Below are positions 25,622 through 34,235 of a stretch of DNA of 64,000 bases, piece after piece (position 1 is the first letter of the stretch; each line of letters begins with the position of its first letter). The notes beneath the pieces are model-generated. The model worked only from the letters and a program-made list of their open reading frames with translations. It searched no databases and had not been told where the DNA came from. Location of the stretch: positions 1-64,000 of the forward strand of contig JAZREJ010000005.1 in assembly GCA_045660745.1 (NCBI GenBank), given 5' to 3'. Made by a program: the position numbers and the translations under genes. Origin of the DNA: RGIG6353 sp045660745 (GTDB lineage Bacteria; Bacillota; Clostridia; Oscillospirales; SIG627).

Positions 25622-26488
25622 TCAGGTCTTGTTTATGGAATTTTTATATTCTGTTGGTGTCTTGCCCGTAATCTTCTTGAACATGAGAGAAAAGTATCTC
25701 GGGTCATTGTAGGACAGCGTGTCGGAAATTTCGCTCATCGTCAGACGGTTTTCACGGATAAGGCGCTTTGCCTCCTTTATTTTGAGGCGGTTAAAATACG
25801 ATATTACCGATTCGCCCGTTGTCTGTCTGAAGACCTGTGACACGTAGGATTTTGAATAACCTGTCATGCGGCATATCTCGTCAATATATATTTGAGAATG
25901 CACACGGCTTTTCAGATAATCGGATATCTTATCTGAGATGGTATCGGCAAAGCCATCGTTTTTTATAAATTCCACCTGCTCATCCTTTTTGCCCTCAGCA
26001 CGCAGCAAGGTTATGAGAAGCATTTCAAGATTTATCCTTATCATCTGCTGACCGCCGAGATTCGGGTCGTCAAGTACCTCCAGCTTTTCACGAAACGGAA
26101 GGCGGAAGGTTCCTCTCGTCTCGTTAATGATATTCTCAATAAACGGCTTTTCACGTTTTCCGAGAAGCGTCTTGTAACCGTTAAAGAAGGACATATGCTC
26201 GGAGTTCAAGTCAAAGCAAAGAACGAAGATTGAGGGGGCGTTATCCCTGTCTGCCACAAATCGGTGTGCTCTGCCGGGAGACAAAAACATGAGTTCTCCT
26301 TCCGAAAGCCTTGTTGACTGCTCCTCCACATAATAGTCTATTGCACCCTTGTCGGCATACACCATTTCCCAGAAATTATGATTCTCGGCAGGGTACTCGT
26401 AACCTCCCGGAAGGTCGAGATATTCTATTGTTATAATATTTTTTACGGATAGAAGATTCTCTATCTTATGTTTAAAATAGTACTTCAT
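25622..26488 (-). CDS. AraC family transcriptional regulator
   Basis: A 288-residue regulator. Residues 15-100 form a cupin-like ligand-binding domain (HNFWEMVYADKGAIDYYV, LMFLSPGRAHRF), and residues 185-285 the AraC double helix-turn-helix (IYIDEICRMTGYSKSYVSQV and MSEISDTLSYNDPRYFSLMF, ending GKTPTEYK). It lies divergent from the creatinase-like/ASRT operon, 170 bp away, and is its likely regulator. No strong ribosome binding site precedes the chosen ATG, so the level may be low. The ligand is unknown. Confidence 0.88.
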   Translation of the reverse strand: MKYYFKHKIENLLSVKNIITIEYLDLPGGYEYPAENHNFWEMVYADKGAIDYYVEEQSTRLSEGELMFLSPGRAHRFVADRDNAPSIFVLCFDLNSEHMSFFNGYKTLLGKREKPFIENIINETRGTFRLPFREKLEVLDDPNLGGQQMIRINLEMLLITLLRAEGKKDEQVEFIKNDGFADTISDKISDYLKSRVHSQIYIDEICRMTGYSKSYVSQVFRQTTGESVISYFNRLKIKEAKRLIRENRLTMSEISDTLSYNDPRYFSLMFKKITGKTPTEYKNSINKT

Positions 26489-26590
26489 ATAAATATGATA
26501 TCACGGACTGCAAAAAAAGTAAACAATATCAATAAAAATTTTTAAAAATATTTTTTGCACAAAAATACGATAATATTGAACAATAATTGA

Positions 26591-26619
26591 TTGAAATGTT
26601 CATATTTTTGGTGTAAACT
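26591..26619 (+). promoter_or_regulatory. Probable promoter of the creatinase-like/ASRT operon
   Basis: TTGAAA at 26591-26596 and TAAACT at 26614-26619 with 17-bp spacing, 40 bp before the start; TTAGGAGG forms the ribosome binding site. The weak boxes fit an activator-dependent (AraC) promoter. Confidence 0.55.
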
Positions 26620-26658
26620 GTAATCAGTAAAAATAAAATACTTTAGGAGGTATTTATT

Positions 26659-27831
26659 ATGGCATATTACAACGCGCAAGAAACTGCGAACAGAATTGCA
26701 AAAGTTCAGAAGCTTCTTAACGACAAGAACGTTGACATCGCTATCATCTACTTTGATGAGCTCAACGTTGCAAACGGCTGGTATCTTACCGGTTGGGTAG
26801 GACAGTTCGAGAAGGGTGCTGTTATGGTTCCCAGAGTAGGCGAACCCATGCTCCTCGGCGGTCCCGAGTCCGAGCCTTTCGCAAAGCAGGATGCTGCTAT
26901 CCGTGACACCAGATGCTTCCCCGTATTCATGGTTCCCAACGAAGAGTATCCCAACGCTACCATTATCACATGGGAAGAGCTTTTCGCTGAGCTTTCCAAG
27001 ACTATCGACCTTAAGAGAGTTGGTCTTGTAGGTGCAGACGAAATGCCTCACGCTCTTTACACTCAGCTTGAAGACGGCTTCAAGGGATGTGAGATTGTTG
27101 ACATCACTGAAGACTACCTCAAGTTCCGTTACGTTAAGAGTGCTTGGGAAGTTGAGCAGGCTCGTGCTGCAACTCAGCTCTGCTACAAGGCATACAAGGC
27201 AATGGCTGAAAAGGTTAAGGCAGGCAACAAGGAATACGAAGTTGCTGCTGCAGGCGAAGCAGTTTGCCGTGCAAACGGTGCTAACAGCTTTGCATACCAG
27301 ACAATCGTTGGTTCCGGTATCCGTTCCAACGCAGTTGTTCCCACCGCTACCAACAAGGTAATGGAAGACGGTGAAATGGTTATGCTCGGTATTGCTCCCA
27401 GAATCAACGGCTACGCAGGTACCTTCGGTCACACTGTTCCCGTTTCCGGTGAGTACACACCCGAGCAGAGAAAGTGCCTCATCGACATGATTGAGGTTAT
27501 GAACGTTACCAAGAGCATGCTCCGTCCCGGCGTTTCCGGACGTGAGATCGACGCTGAAGGAAGAAAGCTCTATGAAAAGGGTGGATATCTCCCCTATCTC
27601 GTATGCCCCTTTGCTCACACTATGGGTCTTCTCGAAGCTGAGTCCCCCTTCTTCGGCCCCAACTCCGACGATATCCTCGAGCCCGGTATGATCGTTAACG
27701 TTGACGTTTCCTTCTTCGGTCATCCCACTCTCTACGGTCTCCGTGTTGAAACATGCTACGTTATCACCGAAGACGGTTGCGAAGCACTCTGCCCCGAATA
27801 TGAGGAAGAGCTTCTCAACTACGTTAAATAA
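26659..27831 (+). CDS. M24 pita-bread-fold protein, creatinase-like, metal ligands lost
   Basis: A 390-residue protein with a creatinase N-terminal domain (1-150) and a pita-bread C-terminal domain. Metal-dependent M24 peptidases use five ligands Asp, Asp, His, Glu, Glu. Here the first two are gone: the LIDAG-type block reads VMLGIAPRINGY and the SDITRT-type block reads AGTFGHTV. The His remains (PFAHTMGL), the first Glu is Asp (IVNVDVSF) and the last Glu is kept (GLRVETCYV). Creatinase itself works without metal in this fold, so a metal-free C-N hydrolase is more likely than a prolidase. Codon use is strongly biased, suggesting high expression. An ASRT-family gene follows 22 bases later. Confidence 0.82.
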   Translation: MAYYNAQETANRIAKVQKLLNDKNVDIAIIYFDELNVANGWYLTGWVGQFEKGAVMVPRVGEPMLLGGPESEPFAKQDAAIRDTRCFPVFMVPNEEYPNATIITWEELFAELSKTIDLKRVGLVGADEMPHALYTQLEDGFKGCEIVDITEDYLKFRYVKSAWEVEQARAATQLCYKAYKAMAEKVKAGNKEYEVAAAGEAVCRANGANSFAYQTIVGSGIRSNAVVPTATNKVMEDGEMVMLGIAPRINGYAGTFGHTVPVSGEYTPEQRKCLIDMIEVMNVTKSMLRPGVSGREIDAEGRKLYEKGGYLPYLVCPFAHTMGLLEAESPFFGPNSDDILEPGMIVNVDVSFFGHPTLYGLRVETCYVITEDGCEALCPEYEEELLNYVK

Positions 27832-27853
27832 TTTTATTTAAGGAGAAACTAAA

Positions 27854-28219
27854 ATGAATAAAGGCCAGCTTAACTGGGTGTTCCCCGACGGTGACCTTCC
27901 CCCTCATGGCGACAACCCCGATTTCCTCGGACATGAGGCTCTCACCGTAACTAACCTCAACGATACAGACGCTCATCTCACCATCGACATCATCTTTGAA
28001 GACAAGGATCCTGTAAAGGGACTTACCTTCACTCTCGGTGCTGAAAGAGTATTCTGCTTCAGACTTGACTATCCCATCTGCGACCAGCAGTTCCAGATTC
28101 CCTTCGGTCAGTACTCCATCGTTGTTCACTCCGACGTTCCCGTTGTTGCTTGCTTCGGCAGACTCGACGTTCGTCAGACCAACATGGCTTACTACATCGT
28201 TCAGGGTTACTCCTATTAA
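27854..28219 (+). CDS. Sensory rhodopsin transducer (ASRT) family small protein
   Basis: A 121-residue soluble beta-sandwich protein of the Anabaena sensory rhodopsin transducer family. NWVFPDGDLPPHG matches the conserved start, HEALTVTNLNDTDAHLTIDI the first sheet, and VVHSDVPVVACFGRLDVRQT the C-terminal signature ending in the RLDxRQ motif. In cyanobacteria the founding member binds a sensory rhodopsin, but most homologues occur without rhodopsins and are proposed to bind small molecules such as carbohydrates. No rhodopsin is in this window. It follows a creatinase-like gene, so it may bind, present or shape the same substrate. AAGGAG lies upstream, codon bias is strong, and a terminator follows. 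Confidence 0.85.
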   Translation: MNKGQLNWVFPDGDLPPHGDNPDFLGHEALTVTNLNDTDAHLTIDIIFEDKDPVKGLTFTLGAERVFCFRLDYPICDQQFQIPFGQYSIVVHSDVPVVACFGRLDVRQTNMAYYIVQGYSY

Positions 28220-28224
28220 TAGCG

Positions 28225-28254
28225 AAAAGGCTGTGCTTTCGGGCACAGCCTTTT
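28225..28254 (+). terminator. Terminator of the creatinase-like/ASRT operon
   Basis: AAAAGGCTGTGC pairs with GCACAGCCTTTT around a six-base loop and is followed by a T-run. Confidence 0.9.
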
Positions 28255-28268
28255 TTATGCAAAAATAA

Positions 28269-28291
28269 AAAGTCGCGATAAACGCGACTTT
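28269..28291 (-). terminator. Terminator of the zinc-ribbon DUF4190 gene
   Basis: AAAGTCGCG pairs with CGCGACTTT; the minus-strand stem is followed by TTTATTTTT. Confidence 0.75.
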
Positions 28292-28306
28292 AAATTTTAT
28301 GTAGTT

Positions 28307-28678
28307 TTAAACACTCATAAGGAAGGATACTGCACTTCCGAGAACAGCAAGTATAATAACAGTGAACACAAGTGCGATTATACCGAGAACAATAGCTGCA
28401 GTAGCCATACCGCCTCTAAATCCCTTGCTCTTTGCAACTCCGCCGAAAATGATAGCGAGAATGCTGAGAATGATACCTGCAAAGAAGAAAGATACGATAC
28501 CGCAAACAAGACCTGCGATAGCAAGACCCTTACCGGGAGCTGCAACAGGATTCATGGGTACCATGTTGGGCATACCAAAATTGGGAGCCGCATTGGGAGT
28601 TTGGAATTCTACACCGCAAGCAGCGCACTTAGTAGAACCGTCAGCATTGGCAGCTCCACACTTAGGACAATACATCAT
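28307..28678 (-). CDS. Zinc-ribbon plus DUF4190 membrane protein
   Basis: A 123-residue protein. Residues 2-22 form a zinc ribbon (MYCPKCGAANADGSTKCAACG, two CxxC pairs). A Pro/Asn/Met-rich linker follows, then two hydrophobic segments at about 52-82 and 91-121 in the DUF4190 pattern (GLAIAGLVCGIVSFFFAGI, GMATAAIVLGIIALVFT). Such proteins are common in Firmicutes and have no assigned function; a cytoplasmic zinc ribbon with two membrane helices suggests a small membrane-associated sensor or scaffold. GGAGGAATTATTT precedes the ATG. It is a single-gene unit with its own terminator. Confidence 0.8.
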   Translation of the reverse strand: MMYCPKCGAANADGSTKCAACGVEFQTPNAAPNFGMPNMVPMNPVAAPGKGLAIAGLVCGIVSFFFAGIILSILAIIFGGVAKSKGFRGGMATAAIVLGIIALVFTVIILAVLGSAVSFLMSV

Positions 28679-28848
28679 AAATAATTCCTCCGAACATTAT
28701 TTATCCGAATAAATTCAATATTCGGACATATTACAGCATAATACTACCACATCGGTTTGCATTTGTCAATAGTTTCACACATGTTTATTAACAATTTTGA
28801 CATATTTTTAAAAAAATAAACCCTGCAAAATGTTAAGAAAGAAACAAA

Positions 28849-28876
28849 AAAATCCAAGTCCTAAGACTTGGATTTT
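28849..28876 (-). terminator. Terminator of tRNA-Ser
   Basis: AAAATCCAAGTC pairs with GACTTGGATTTT around CTAA. On the minus strand it starts directly at the tRNA's CCA end and is followed by a T-run, the same arrangement as at tRNA-Lys. Confidence 0.85.
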
Positions 28877-28964
28877 GGCGGAGAAGGCGAGGATCGAACT
28901 CGCGCGCCGGAAACCGACCTAACAGTTTAGCAAACTGCCCCCTTAACCCCTTGGGTACTTCTCC
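28876..28964 (-). tRNA. tRNA-Ser (anticodon GCT)
   Basis: On the minus strand it starts GGAGAAGTACCCAAGGGG and ends GAGTTCGATCCTCGCCTTCTCC, G, CCA. The anticodon loop TTGCTAA gives GCT. A long variable arm (TAGGTCGGTTTCCGGCGC) is typical of serine tRNAs. The length is 89 nt with CCA, and the acceptor stem GGAGAAG/CTTCTCC pairs fully. Confidence 0.96.
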
Positions 28965-29050
28965 TTTTCGAGGTCCTCGTTAGTATAGCACAAAAAAGGT
29001 TCCGTGTCAATAGCAAAATGAAACATTTTAAGAGATATTTACTACAAAAG

Positions 29051-29077
29051 AAAGATGCAGTTTTGAACTGCATCTTT
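29051..29077 (-). terminator. Terminator of the CDF-like gene
   Basis: AAAGATGCAGTT pairs with AACTGCATCTTT around TTG, just after the stop codon on the minus strand. Confidence 0.8.
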
Positions 29078-29085
29078 TTCTTTCG

Positions 29086-29958
29086 TTAAAAATCGACCTT
29101 TACATGCACGTGACATTCGGGATGATTACGGGATATTTTTTCAGAAATATCTCGTGATACGCTTTCTGCCTTATCCCATGTATCGGCAGGCGAAAGCTTC
29201 AACGATGCGTCAACGATTATTCGTTTTCCGCAGGTACGGAAAGAGGCTCCCGTTACGCATTCAAACCCCGCAAGAATCTTGAGCACATCCGACTGAAGAT
29301 TAACCTTTGATTTGTCAAGAAGATCAAGAGTGCACCTCTTCAATATGCCAAAATAGAAATACCCCACCACAAAAACAAGTATTATGCAAGATACAGGCTC
29401 AACAAACTTTGCTAATACCCAATTCGGAAAACATGTAGCAACAATATCTGTAACCGCACACAAGAGCCAGGTAACAAGGTTCTTTGTAGCCTCAATGAGT
29501 TGTGCTCGCATAACGATATTTCCCGTGTTTTTAAGACTGATTCGGCATCTGATTATAAGTATCAGATTATAGGTTATACAAACGGCTGTGGATATTTTTG
29601 AAAACACCGTCATTTCCGCAATATCCGACGGAACCATTATTCTAAACACCGATATCGCGAAAAGGATTATAAGATTCACATAGACAACAAGGACTCCTAT
29701 AAGCGAAGCGAATGACTCAAGCTTTCCGTGGTAATGGGCAAGCTCGCGGCTGAGCTTCAAATAAAGTGTGCGTGATATCCATAAATAGATTCCGTGAATC
29801 ACAAATCCCGAAAGTGAGAGCAAAAACTGCAAGAGGAATACAAGACTTTTTGTTGTAAAATATATATAACCCGTTGAAAGGGAAGCAAGAACGCCTGCGG
29901 ACAGAAATGCAACGAGACTTATTCTGTACTGACGTTTGAGTTCGCTCGCGTCAACCAT
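29086..29958 (-). CDS. Degenerate cation diffusion facilitator (CDF)-like protein
   Basis: A 290-residue membrane protein with about six helices and a soluble C-terminal domain of about 80 residues (residues 208-290, ending HPECHVHVKVDF), the CDF layout. HYHGKLESFASLIGVLV resembles the CDF segment YxHGRxExLAAL that follows helix 2. The metal site seems lost: helix 2 reads LLQFLLSLSGFVIHG without the usual AD-x2-HS, and helix 5 reads AQLIEATKNLVTWLL without HxxxD. The protein may carry another cation or have lost transport. AAGGAGAAAACA sets the start at 29958; an upstream in-frame Met has no such site. Neighbours give no clue to the substrate. Confidence 0.65.
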   Translation of the reverse strand: MVDASELKRQYRISLVAFLSAGVLASLSTGYIYFTTKSLVFLLQFLLSLSGFVIHGIYLWISRTLYLKLSRELAHYHGKLESFASLIGVLVVYVNLIILFAISVFRIMVPSDIAEMTVFSKISTAVCITYNLILIIRCRISLKNTGNIVMRAQLIEATKNLVTWLLCAVTDIVATCFPNWVLAKFVEPVSCIILVFVVGYFYFGILKRCTLDLLDKSKVNLQSDVLKILAGFECVTGASFRTCGKRIIVDASLKLSPADTWDKAESVSRDISEKISRNHPECHVHVKVDF

Positions 29959-30063
29959 TGTTTTCTCCTTCAATTTATACGTATAAGCTTTACACTTTTT
30001 ATCTGTTTTTTGCACTTTAACATTCTTTAATATTGTACCACAATAATTTCAATTTTACAAGTA

Positions 30064-31494
30064 TTATTTTTTACCCTTATTAAGAAGGAGTTCGTTCTTT
30101 ATTCGCCAAAGCTTTTCGGAAAGATCCACGTAATAGCGATGAGGATTCTCAAAACGCTTTACCTCATCCCAAAGACCGTCAACCTCTTTTTTACAATAAT
30201 TCCTAATCTCTGAAACTTCAGGCAATTCGTAAACGCAAACACCGTTTTTAAATATCGGCACAAGTAATTCTCGCACGGTGTAATCCGTCACCGTCTTGCG
30301 CTTCCATACATCAATCGGGTCAAAAAGCTCAAGCGGAGCGCTCTCGTCTATCACCTCATCGTACACACACATAAGGTCGGCAATCGGATGTCCCGTCTCG
30401 TTTGAAAATATTCTGTACACCTTTTTGTAGTGAGGATTGGTTATCTTGCCTCTGTTTTCACTTATCTTTATTTTCGGAGCGATCGTGCCTTCTTCTTCCT
30501 TTGCAACAAGCTTGTATACTCCTCCGAAAACAGGTGAGCTCTTGGCGGTTATAAGCCTCTCACCCACACCGAATGAATCTACCTTTGCCCCCTGCATAAG
30601 TATATCGCGTATGATATTCTCGTCAAGCGAGTTTGAAACAACTATTTTGCAGTCATAAAGACCCGCATCGTCAAGCATTCGTCGTGCCTTATTTGTAAGA
30701 TACGTGATATCTCCCGAATCAAGACGGATAGCGCAGTTTTTTATGCCAAGCTCAAGGAATACCTTTATCGCATTCGGCACACCGCTATTGAGAGTGTCAT
30801 AGGTATCTACAAGAAGCGTTGCATTATTCGGATATATTTCGCAATAAGTCTTGAACGCCGTATACTCATCATCAAACATCTGAACCCATGAATGAGCCAT
30901 AGTACCTGTTGCGGGGATTCCGTAATCTCTGTCGGAGACGGTACACGCGGTAGCGGAGCATCCTCCGATGTACGCGGCACGCGCTCCGAGTATCGCACCC
31001 GATGCGCCCTGCGCACGGCGGGAACCGAATTCCGCAACTGCTCTGCCACCTGATGCCCTAACCACCCTGTTTGCCTTAGTTGCAATAAGCGACTGATGGT
31101 TTATGGCAAGGAGCAAATAGGTTTCAATAAACTGCGCCTCAATAGCCTTTGCACGAACCGTCACTATCGGCTCACCGGGAAATATAGGTGTGCCCTCAGG
31201 AATCGCCCATATATCGCCTGTAAAACGGAATCCTTTAAGATACGAAAGAAAGTCGGACGAAAATATATTCTTGGAGTACAAAAAATCAATGTCTTCATCC
31301 GTAAATTCTAAGTTCTTTATATATTCTATAACCTGTTCAAGTCCCGCAGCAATAGCAAATCCGCCACCGTCGGGAATTTCTCTGAAAAACATATCAAAAT
31401 AAACTACCTCATCAGACTTTCCTGATTTCAAATAGCCGTTTGCCATAGTAAGCTCATAATAATCGCATAAAAGCGTATAATTCTCGTTTGTCAT
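30064..31494 (-). CDS. pncB: Nicotinate phosphoribosyltransferase
   Basis: Converts nicotinate and PRPP to nicotinate mononucleotide with ATP, entering NAD salvage. The 476-residue protein begins with the family signature LLCDYYELTMANGYLKSG, contains GTMAHSWVQMF with the likely active-site His, and CAIRLDSGDI followed by VSNSLDE in the PRPP-binding barrel. Length fits the long PncB type of Firmicutes. GGGAGGAG sets the start at 31494. It is a stand-alone gene; no pncA or nadD is next to it. No clear terminator hairpin was found behind it. Confidence 0.95.
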   Translation of the reverse strand: MTNENYTLLCDYYELTMANGYLKSGKSDEVVYFDMFFREIPDGGGFAIAAGLEQVIEYIKNLEFTDEDIDFLYSKNIFSSDFLSYLKGFRFTGDIWAIPEGTPIFPGEPIVTVRAKAIEAQFIETYLLLAINHQSLIATKANRVVRASGGRAVAEFGSRRAQGASGAILGARAAYIGGCSATACTVSDRDYGIPATGTMAHSWVQMFDDEYTAFKTYCEIYPNNATLLVDTYDTLNSGVPNAIKVFLELGIKNCAIRLDSGDITYLTNKARRMLDDAGLYDCKIVVSNSLDENIIRDILMQGAKVDSFGVGERLITAKSSPVFGGVYKLVAKEEEGTIAPKIKISENRGKITNPHYKKVYRIFSNETGHPIADLMCVYDEVIDESAPLELFDPIDVWKRKTVTDYTVRELLVPIFKNGVCVYELPEVSEIRNYCKKEVDGLWDEVKRFENPHRYYVDLSEKLWRIKNELLLNKGKK

Positions 31495-31572
31495 ATGTGT
31501 CTCCTCCCGATTATCTTTTGCTGTTATTGAACATTTTATCACATCAAGTCTCATGTGTCAACAAAGAAAAAA

Positions 31573-31598
31573 GGCTGTAAAACACCTATTTTACAGCC
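31573..31598 (-). terminator. Terminator of the Gfo/Idh operon
   Basis: GGCTGTAAAA pairs with TTTTACAGCC around a six-base loop; on the minus strand it is followed by a T-run. It sits ten bases after the fusion gene's stop. Confidence 0.85.
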
Positions 31599-31607
31599 AT
31601 TTGAATT

Positions 31608-33332
31608 TTATTTATCTGCCACAGCCTGAACCTTAAGAGTCGATTCTGTGGATGAAAGAACGCTCTCGGTAAACTCACTTCCTCCGAAAAGAATCTCCGT
31701 ATGGAAAACGTCGAGATAATTATAAGAAACGGGAATCCCCTCATATTCCTCGGGCGCTTTTCCCTTTTCGTAAACGTGCACCATCGGGTCGAAATAAGAA
31801 TAGGAAAGAAGCCCGTTGTCGCACCATATTCTGAACTCCCAATAGGTGGGCATCTTCCAGGAAGGTGAGGAATAGGAAACGTCCGCCAAAAGCCCCGCGC
31901 CGCCCTCAAGACGTGCCATGAAGATAGCACTGTCATGGAAGTCAGGGTATGGAGTGGCAAATGCATTCCAGGTGCGGGATGAATCAACGCTCTCTATCTT
32001 GAGTCCTGCAATATAGGATAGGATATCGACACCGTGTATTGCGATATCGTTAATAGTACCGCCGTGCTTACCTTTTTCAAAATACCATTTCGGACGGCGA
32101 TCAAGATTTATCTCATGCTGCCCTGCAAAGGATACGTTCCGCACCTTACCAAGTCTTCCGCTGTCGAGAATTTCTTTTGCTCGTTGGGTGACGGGTGTAT
32201 AACGAAGCTCGAACATACATCCGACCTTTAGTCCTTTTTCACTTGAAAGACGTCTTATCTCTTCAAGCTCCTTTAAATCGGTGCAAAGAGGCTTATCTGC
32301 AATAACGTGCTTGCCTGCCTTGAGTGCCTTAATAATTGCTGCACCGCGGTCTCCGTAAGCACCTCCGAAGGCAACGGCATCAATGTCACTTGCAAGCCAC
32401 TCATCGTAAGATTTATCGGAGAACGTGGTATTGAGAGCGGCTTCGGCAACCTTTCTTGCCTCCTCGTTTTCCTCAACACATCCCACAACGTCAAATTTAT
32501 CGGACACGACCGCCTGATTATACATAGTATTTACATGTCCGTGACGGAAGCCGTAAAAGAGGATTTTTGTCTTTTCAATAAGTGCTGCGCTGTCGGGGTC
32601 GAGGAACATTTTGGCATTCGCGTGACGGCGCATGGAGGTTGCGGGACAGGCTTCTCCGTATTCTCCGAAAAGAGTCTTTTTGACGGCGTCAGCCTTTGTG
32701 GGAGCGGGCACTGTGCAAACAAGAGTCTTTGCCGACATGAGTGCGGGTACTGTCAGGGTGAGTGCATATTTCGGTACGTCATCAAGTGTGGGGAAGCATC
32801 CGTCATGCACCTGTTGCATACGGCAAATCTCGTCAAGCTCCACCTTCTTTATCATCACTTCGTCGCGGAAATTTGCAACGGGCGGGTCGTTGAATGCGAT
32901 ATGTCCGTTCTCGCCAATACCCATAAGAACAACGTCAACGGGATTGTTGCGGAGCAGCTCCGTATATTTTTCACACGCAACGCTAATATCCTCCGTTGCG
33001 GGAATATAATTTACACTCTTAAACGGAGCCTTTGAGAAAACGTGATCGAAAAGGTAACGTGCAAAAGACTGCTCATTTTCGATAGAAAGTCCCACGTACT
33101 CATCCATGTGATAAGCGTTTATTCTTGTAAAATCAAGGTCGGAATTAAGGAAAGCTTCAAGCGTCTCGTTTTGTGACGGAGCGGCAGCAAATATAACGTT
33201 TGCCTCTTCCTTCTCAAGAAGCACCTTCTTAATAGCCTCCACCGCAAAAGCTGCAGCAGCCTCACCCATTGCTCGGCGTGAGTCATAAACCTCCGATACA
33301 AGTTTTTCGCTTTTTACTGTTTTTATAAGCAT
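31608..33332 (-). CDS. Fusion: glucosamine-6-phosphate deaminase-like (NagB) + Gfo/Idh/MocA oxidoreductase
   Basis: A 574-residue fusion in one frame. Residues 1-252 are a NagB/SugarP-isomerase domain: D77 in AYHMDEY, LMGIGENGHIAFNDPP (137-151) with the catalytic H144, CRMQQVHDGCF and TLTVPALM. Residues 253-574 are a Gfo/Idh/MocA dehydrogenase with IADKPLC (345-350, the conserved Lys-Pro) and a late H in GTINDIAIHGVDILSYI. The Rossmann start reads KILFYGFRHGHVN, so the usual GxGxxG is missing, although variants of this kind are known. The linker is only a few residues. It is third in an operon with two other Gfo/Idh genes. It probably couples oxidation or reduction of an amino-sugar phosphate to deamination. 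Substrate is unknown. Confidence 0.85.
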   Translation of the reverse strand: MLIKTVKSEKLVSEVYDSRRAMGEAAAAFAVEAIKKVLLEKEEANVIFAAAPSQNETLEAFLNSDLDFTRINAYHMDEYVGLSIENEQSFARYLFDHVFSKAPFKSVNYIPATEDISVACEKYTELLRNNPVDVVLMGIGENGHIAFNDPPVANFRDEVMIKKVELDEICRMQQVHDGCFPTLDDVPKYALTLTVPALMSAKTLVCTVPAPTKADAVKKTLFGEYGEACPATSMRRHANAKMFLDPDSAALIEKTKILFYGFRHGHVNTMYNQAVVSDKFDVVGCVEENEEARKVAEAALNTTFSDKSYDEWLASDIDAVAFGGAYGDRGAAIIKALKAGKHVIADKPLCTDLKELEEIRRLSSEKGLKVGCMFELRYTPVTQRAKEILDSGRLGKVRNVSFAGQHEINLDRRPKWYFEKGKHGGTINDIAIHGVDILSYIAGLKIESVDSSRTWNAFATPYPDFHDSAIFMARLEGGAGLLADVSYSSPSWKMPTYWEFRIWCDNGLLSYSYFDPMVHVYEKGKAPEEYEGIPVSYNYLDVFHTEILFGGSEFTESVLSSTESTLKVQAVADK

Positions 33333-33344
33333 AAATGCTCCTTA

Positions 33345-34223
33345 TCAAATTTTAATTTCATTTATTTTCTCAAAGGTACGGCTTTCATTTGAGCGAACCA
33401 TAGCGTTGAGAAGGAATGTGGGAAGTATAAAGTCCTCATAGCTCTTCTTCATCTCTTCCCCGTGAAGAAGCGACATCAGTGCATCAAGCTCGGGACGATA
33501 TGAATCACTGTTGGGAAGTCCTGTGGGGAATTCATTTATAACGCCCTCTTTTGCATACACCGTAATAGCATATGAATTTGGCACACAAGTGGTATATGTT
33601 CCCGTTACGTTGAATTTTTCATAGCGTGCAATAACGCTTGCGGTCTTAGCCTCTATAGAGCAGCTTATTTCAAGAACCTTCGTTCCGAAAACTCTCGTCA
33701 TCATATCGACGAGATGCTCGGTGTAAAAATAAAAATTTCCGTAGGCATTAACGGGATCAAAGGGGGCTACCACATGGCCCGCACATATATCCGTAAGCTC
33801 ACCGTTCTTTATCATATCAGCAAGCTTTACAGTGCCTTCATACTCCGCACAGATACTGCCTCCGCATAGCTTTACCCCGTTCTTTTTCGCAAGACGCGCT
33901 ATTTCAAGCGCATCCTCCTCGGAACAGGTGATGGGCTTGTCAATAAACATGGGAACGCCCGATTCCATATAAGGTGCGGCGTACTTCAAGTGATTGTCAC
34001 CATGGCGCGCCGTAACAATAACGGCATCAACCTTTCCGACACACTCATCGAAGGTATCCATAACAGGGACTCCGTATGATGCGTTGAGTTTTTCGGCACT
34101 TGCTCTGTCGTCACTGTAAACACCGATGACCTCAAGCTCGGGATAAAGTCCTCTTTTGTTTATAAGAGTTAAAAAACCGCCTGCATGGGAATTTTCACAT
34201 CCGAGTATTACAACCTTAAACAT
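33345..34223 (-). CDS. Gfo/Idh/MocA family oxidoreductase (short form)
   Basis: A 292-residue NAD(P)-dependent oxidoreductase-like protein. The N-terminal Rossmann motif is VVILGCENSHAGGF, an atypical glycine pattern with a His that also appears in the preceding fusion's second domain (GFRHGHVN). MFIDKPITCSEEDA carries the conserved Lys-Pro. The C-terminal domain is shorter than the usual 330-390-residue members. It lies between the fusion gene (12-bp gap) and another Gfo/Idh gene (12-bp gap), in one operon. Its substrate is probably a sugar or cyclitol derivative shared with the neighbours. Confidence 0.82.
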   Translation of the reverse strand: MFKVVILGCENSHAGGFLTLINKRGLYPELEVIGVYSDDRASAEKLNASYGVPVMDTFDECVGKVDAVIVTARHGDNHLKYAAPYMESGVPMFIDKPITCSEEDALEIARLAKKNGVKLCGGSICAEYEGTVKLADMIKNGELTDICAGHVVAPFDPVNAYGNFYFYTEHLVDMMTRVFGTKVLEISCSIEAKTASVIARYEKFNVTGTYTTCVPNSYAITVYAKEGVINEFPTGLPNSDSYRPELDALMSLLHGEEMKKSYEDFILPTFLLNAMVRSNESRTFEKINEIKI

Positions 34224-34235
34224 CGTTTTTCTCCT

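Noticed and set aside
26542..27723. 393-residue minus-strand frame opposite the creatinase-like gene
   Set aside because: Same reason: antisense shadow of a highly codon-biased gene; no ribosome binding site or family match.
28849..28876. Possible regulatory palindrome upstream of tRNA-Ser
   Set aside because: Its position at the CCA end and the T-run on the minus strand fit an intrinsic terminator.
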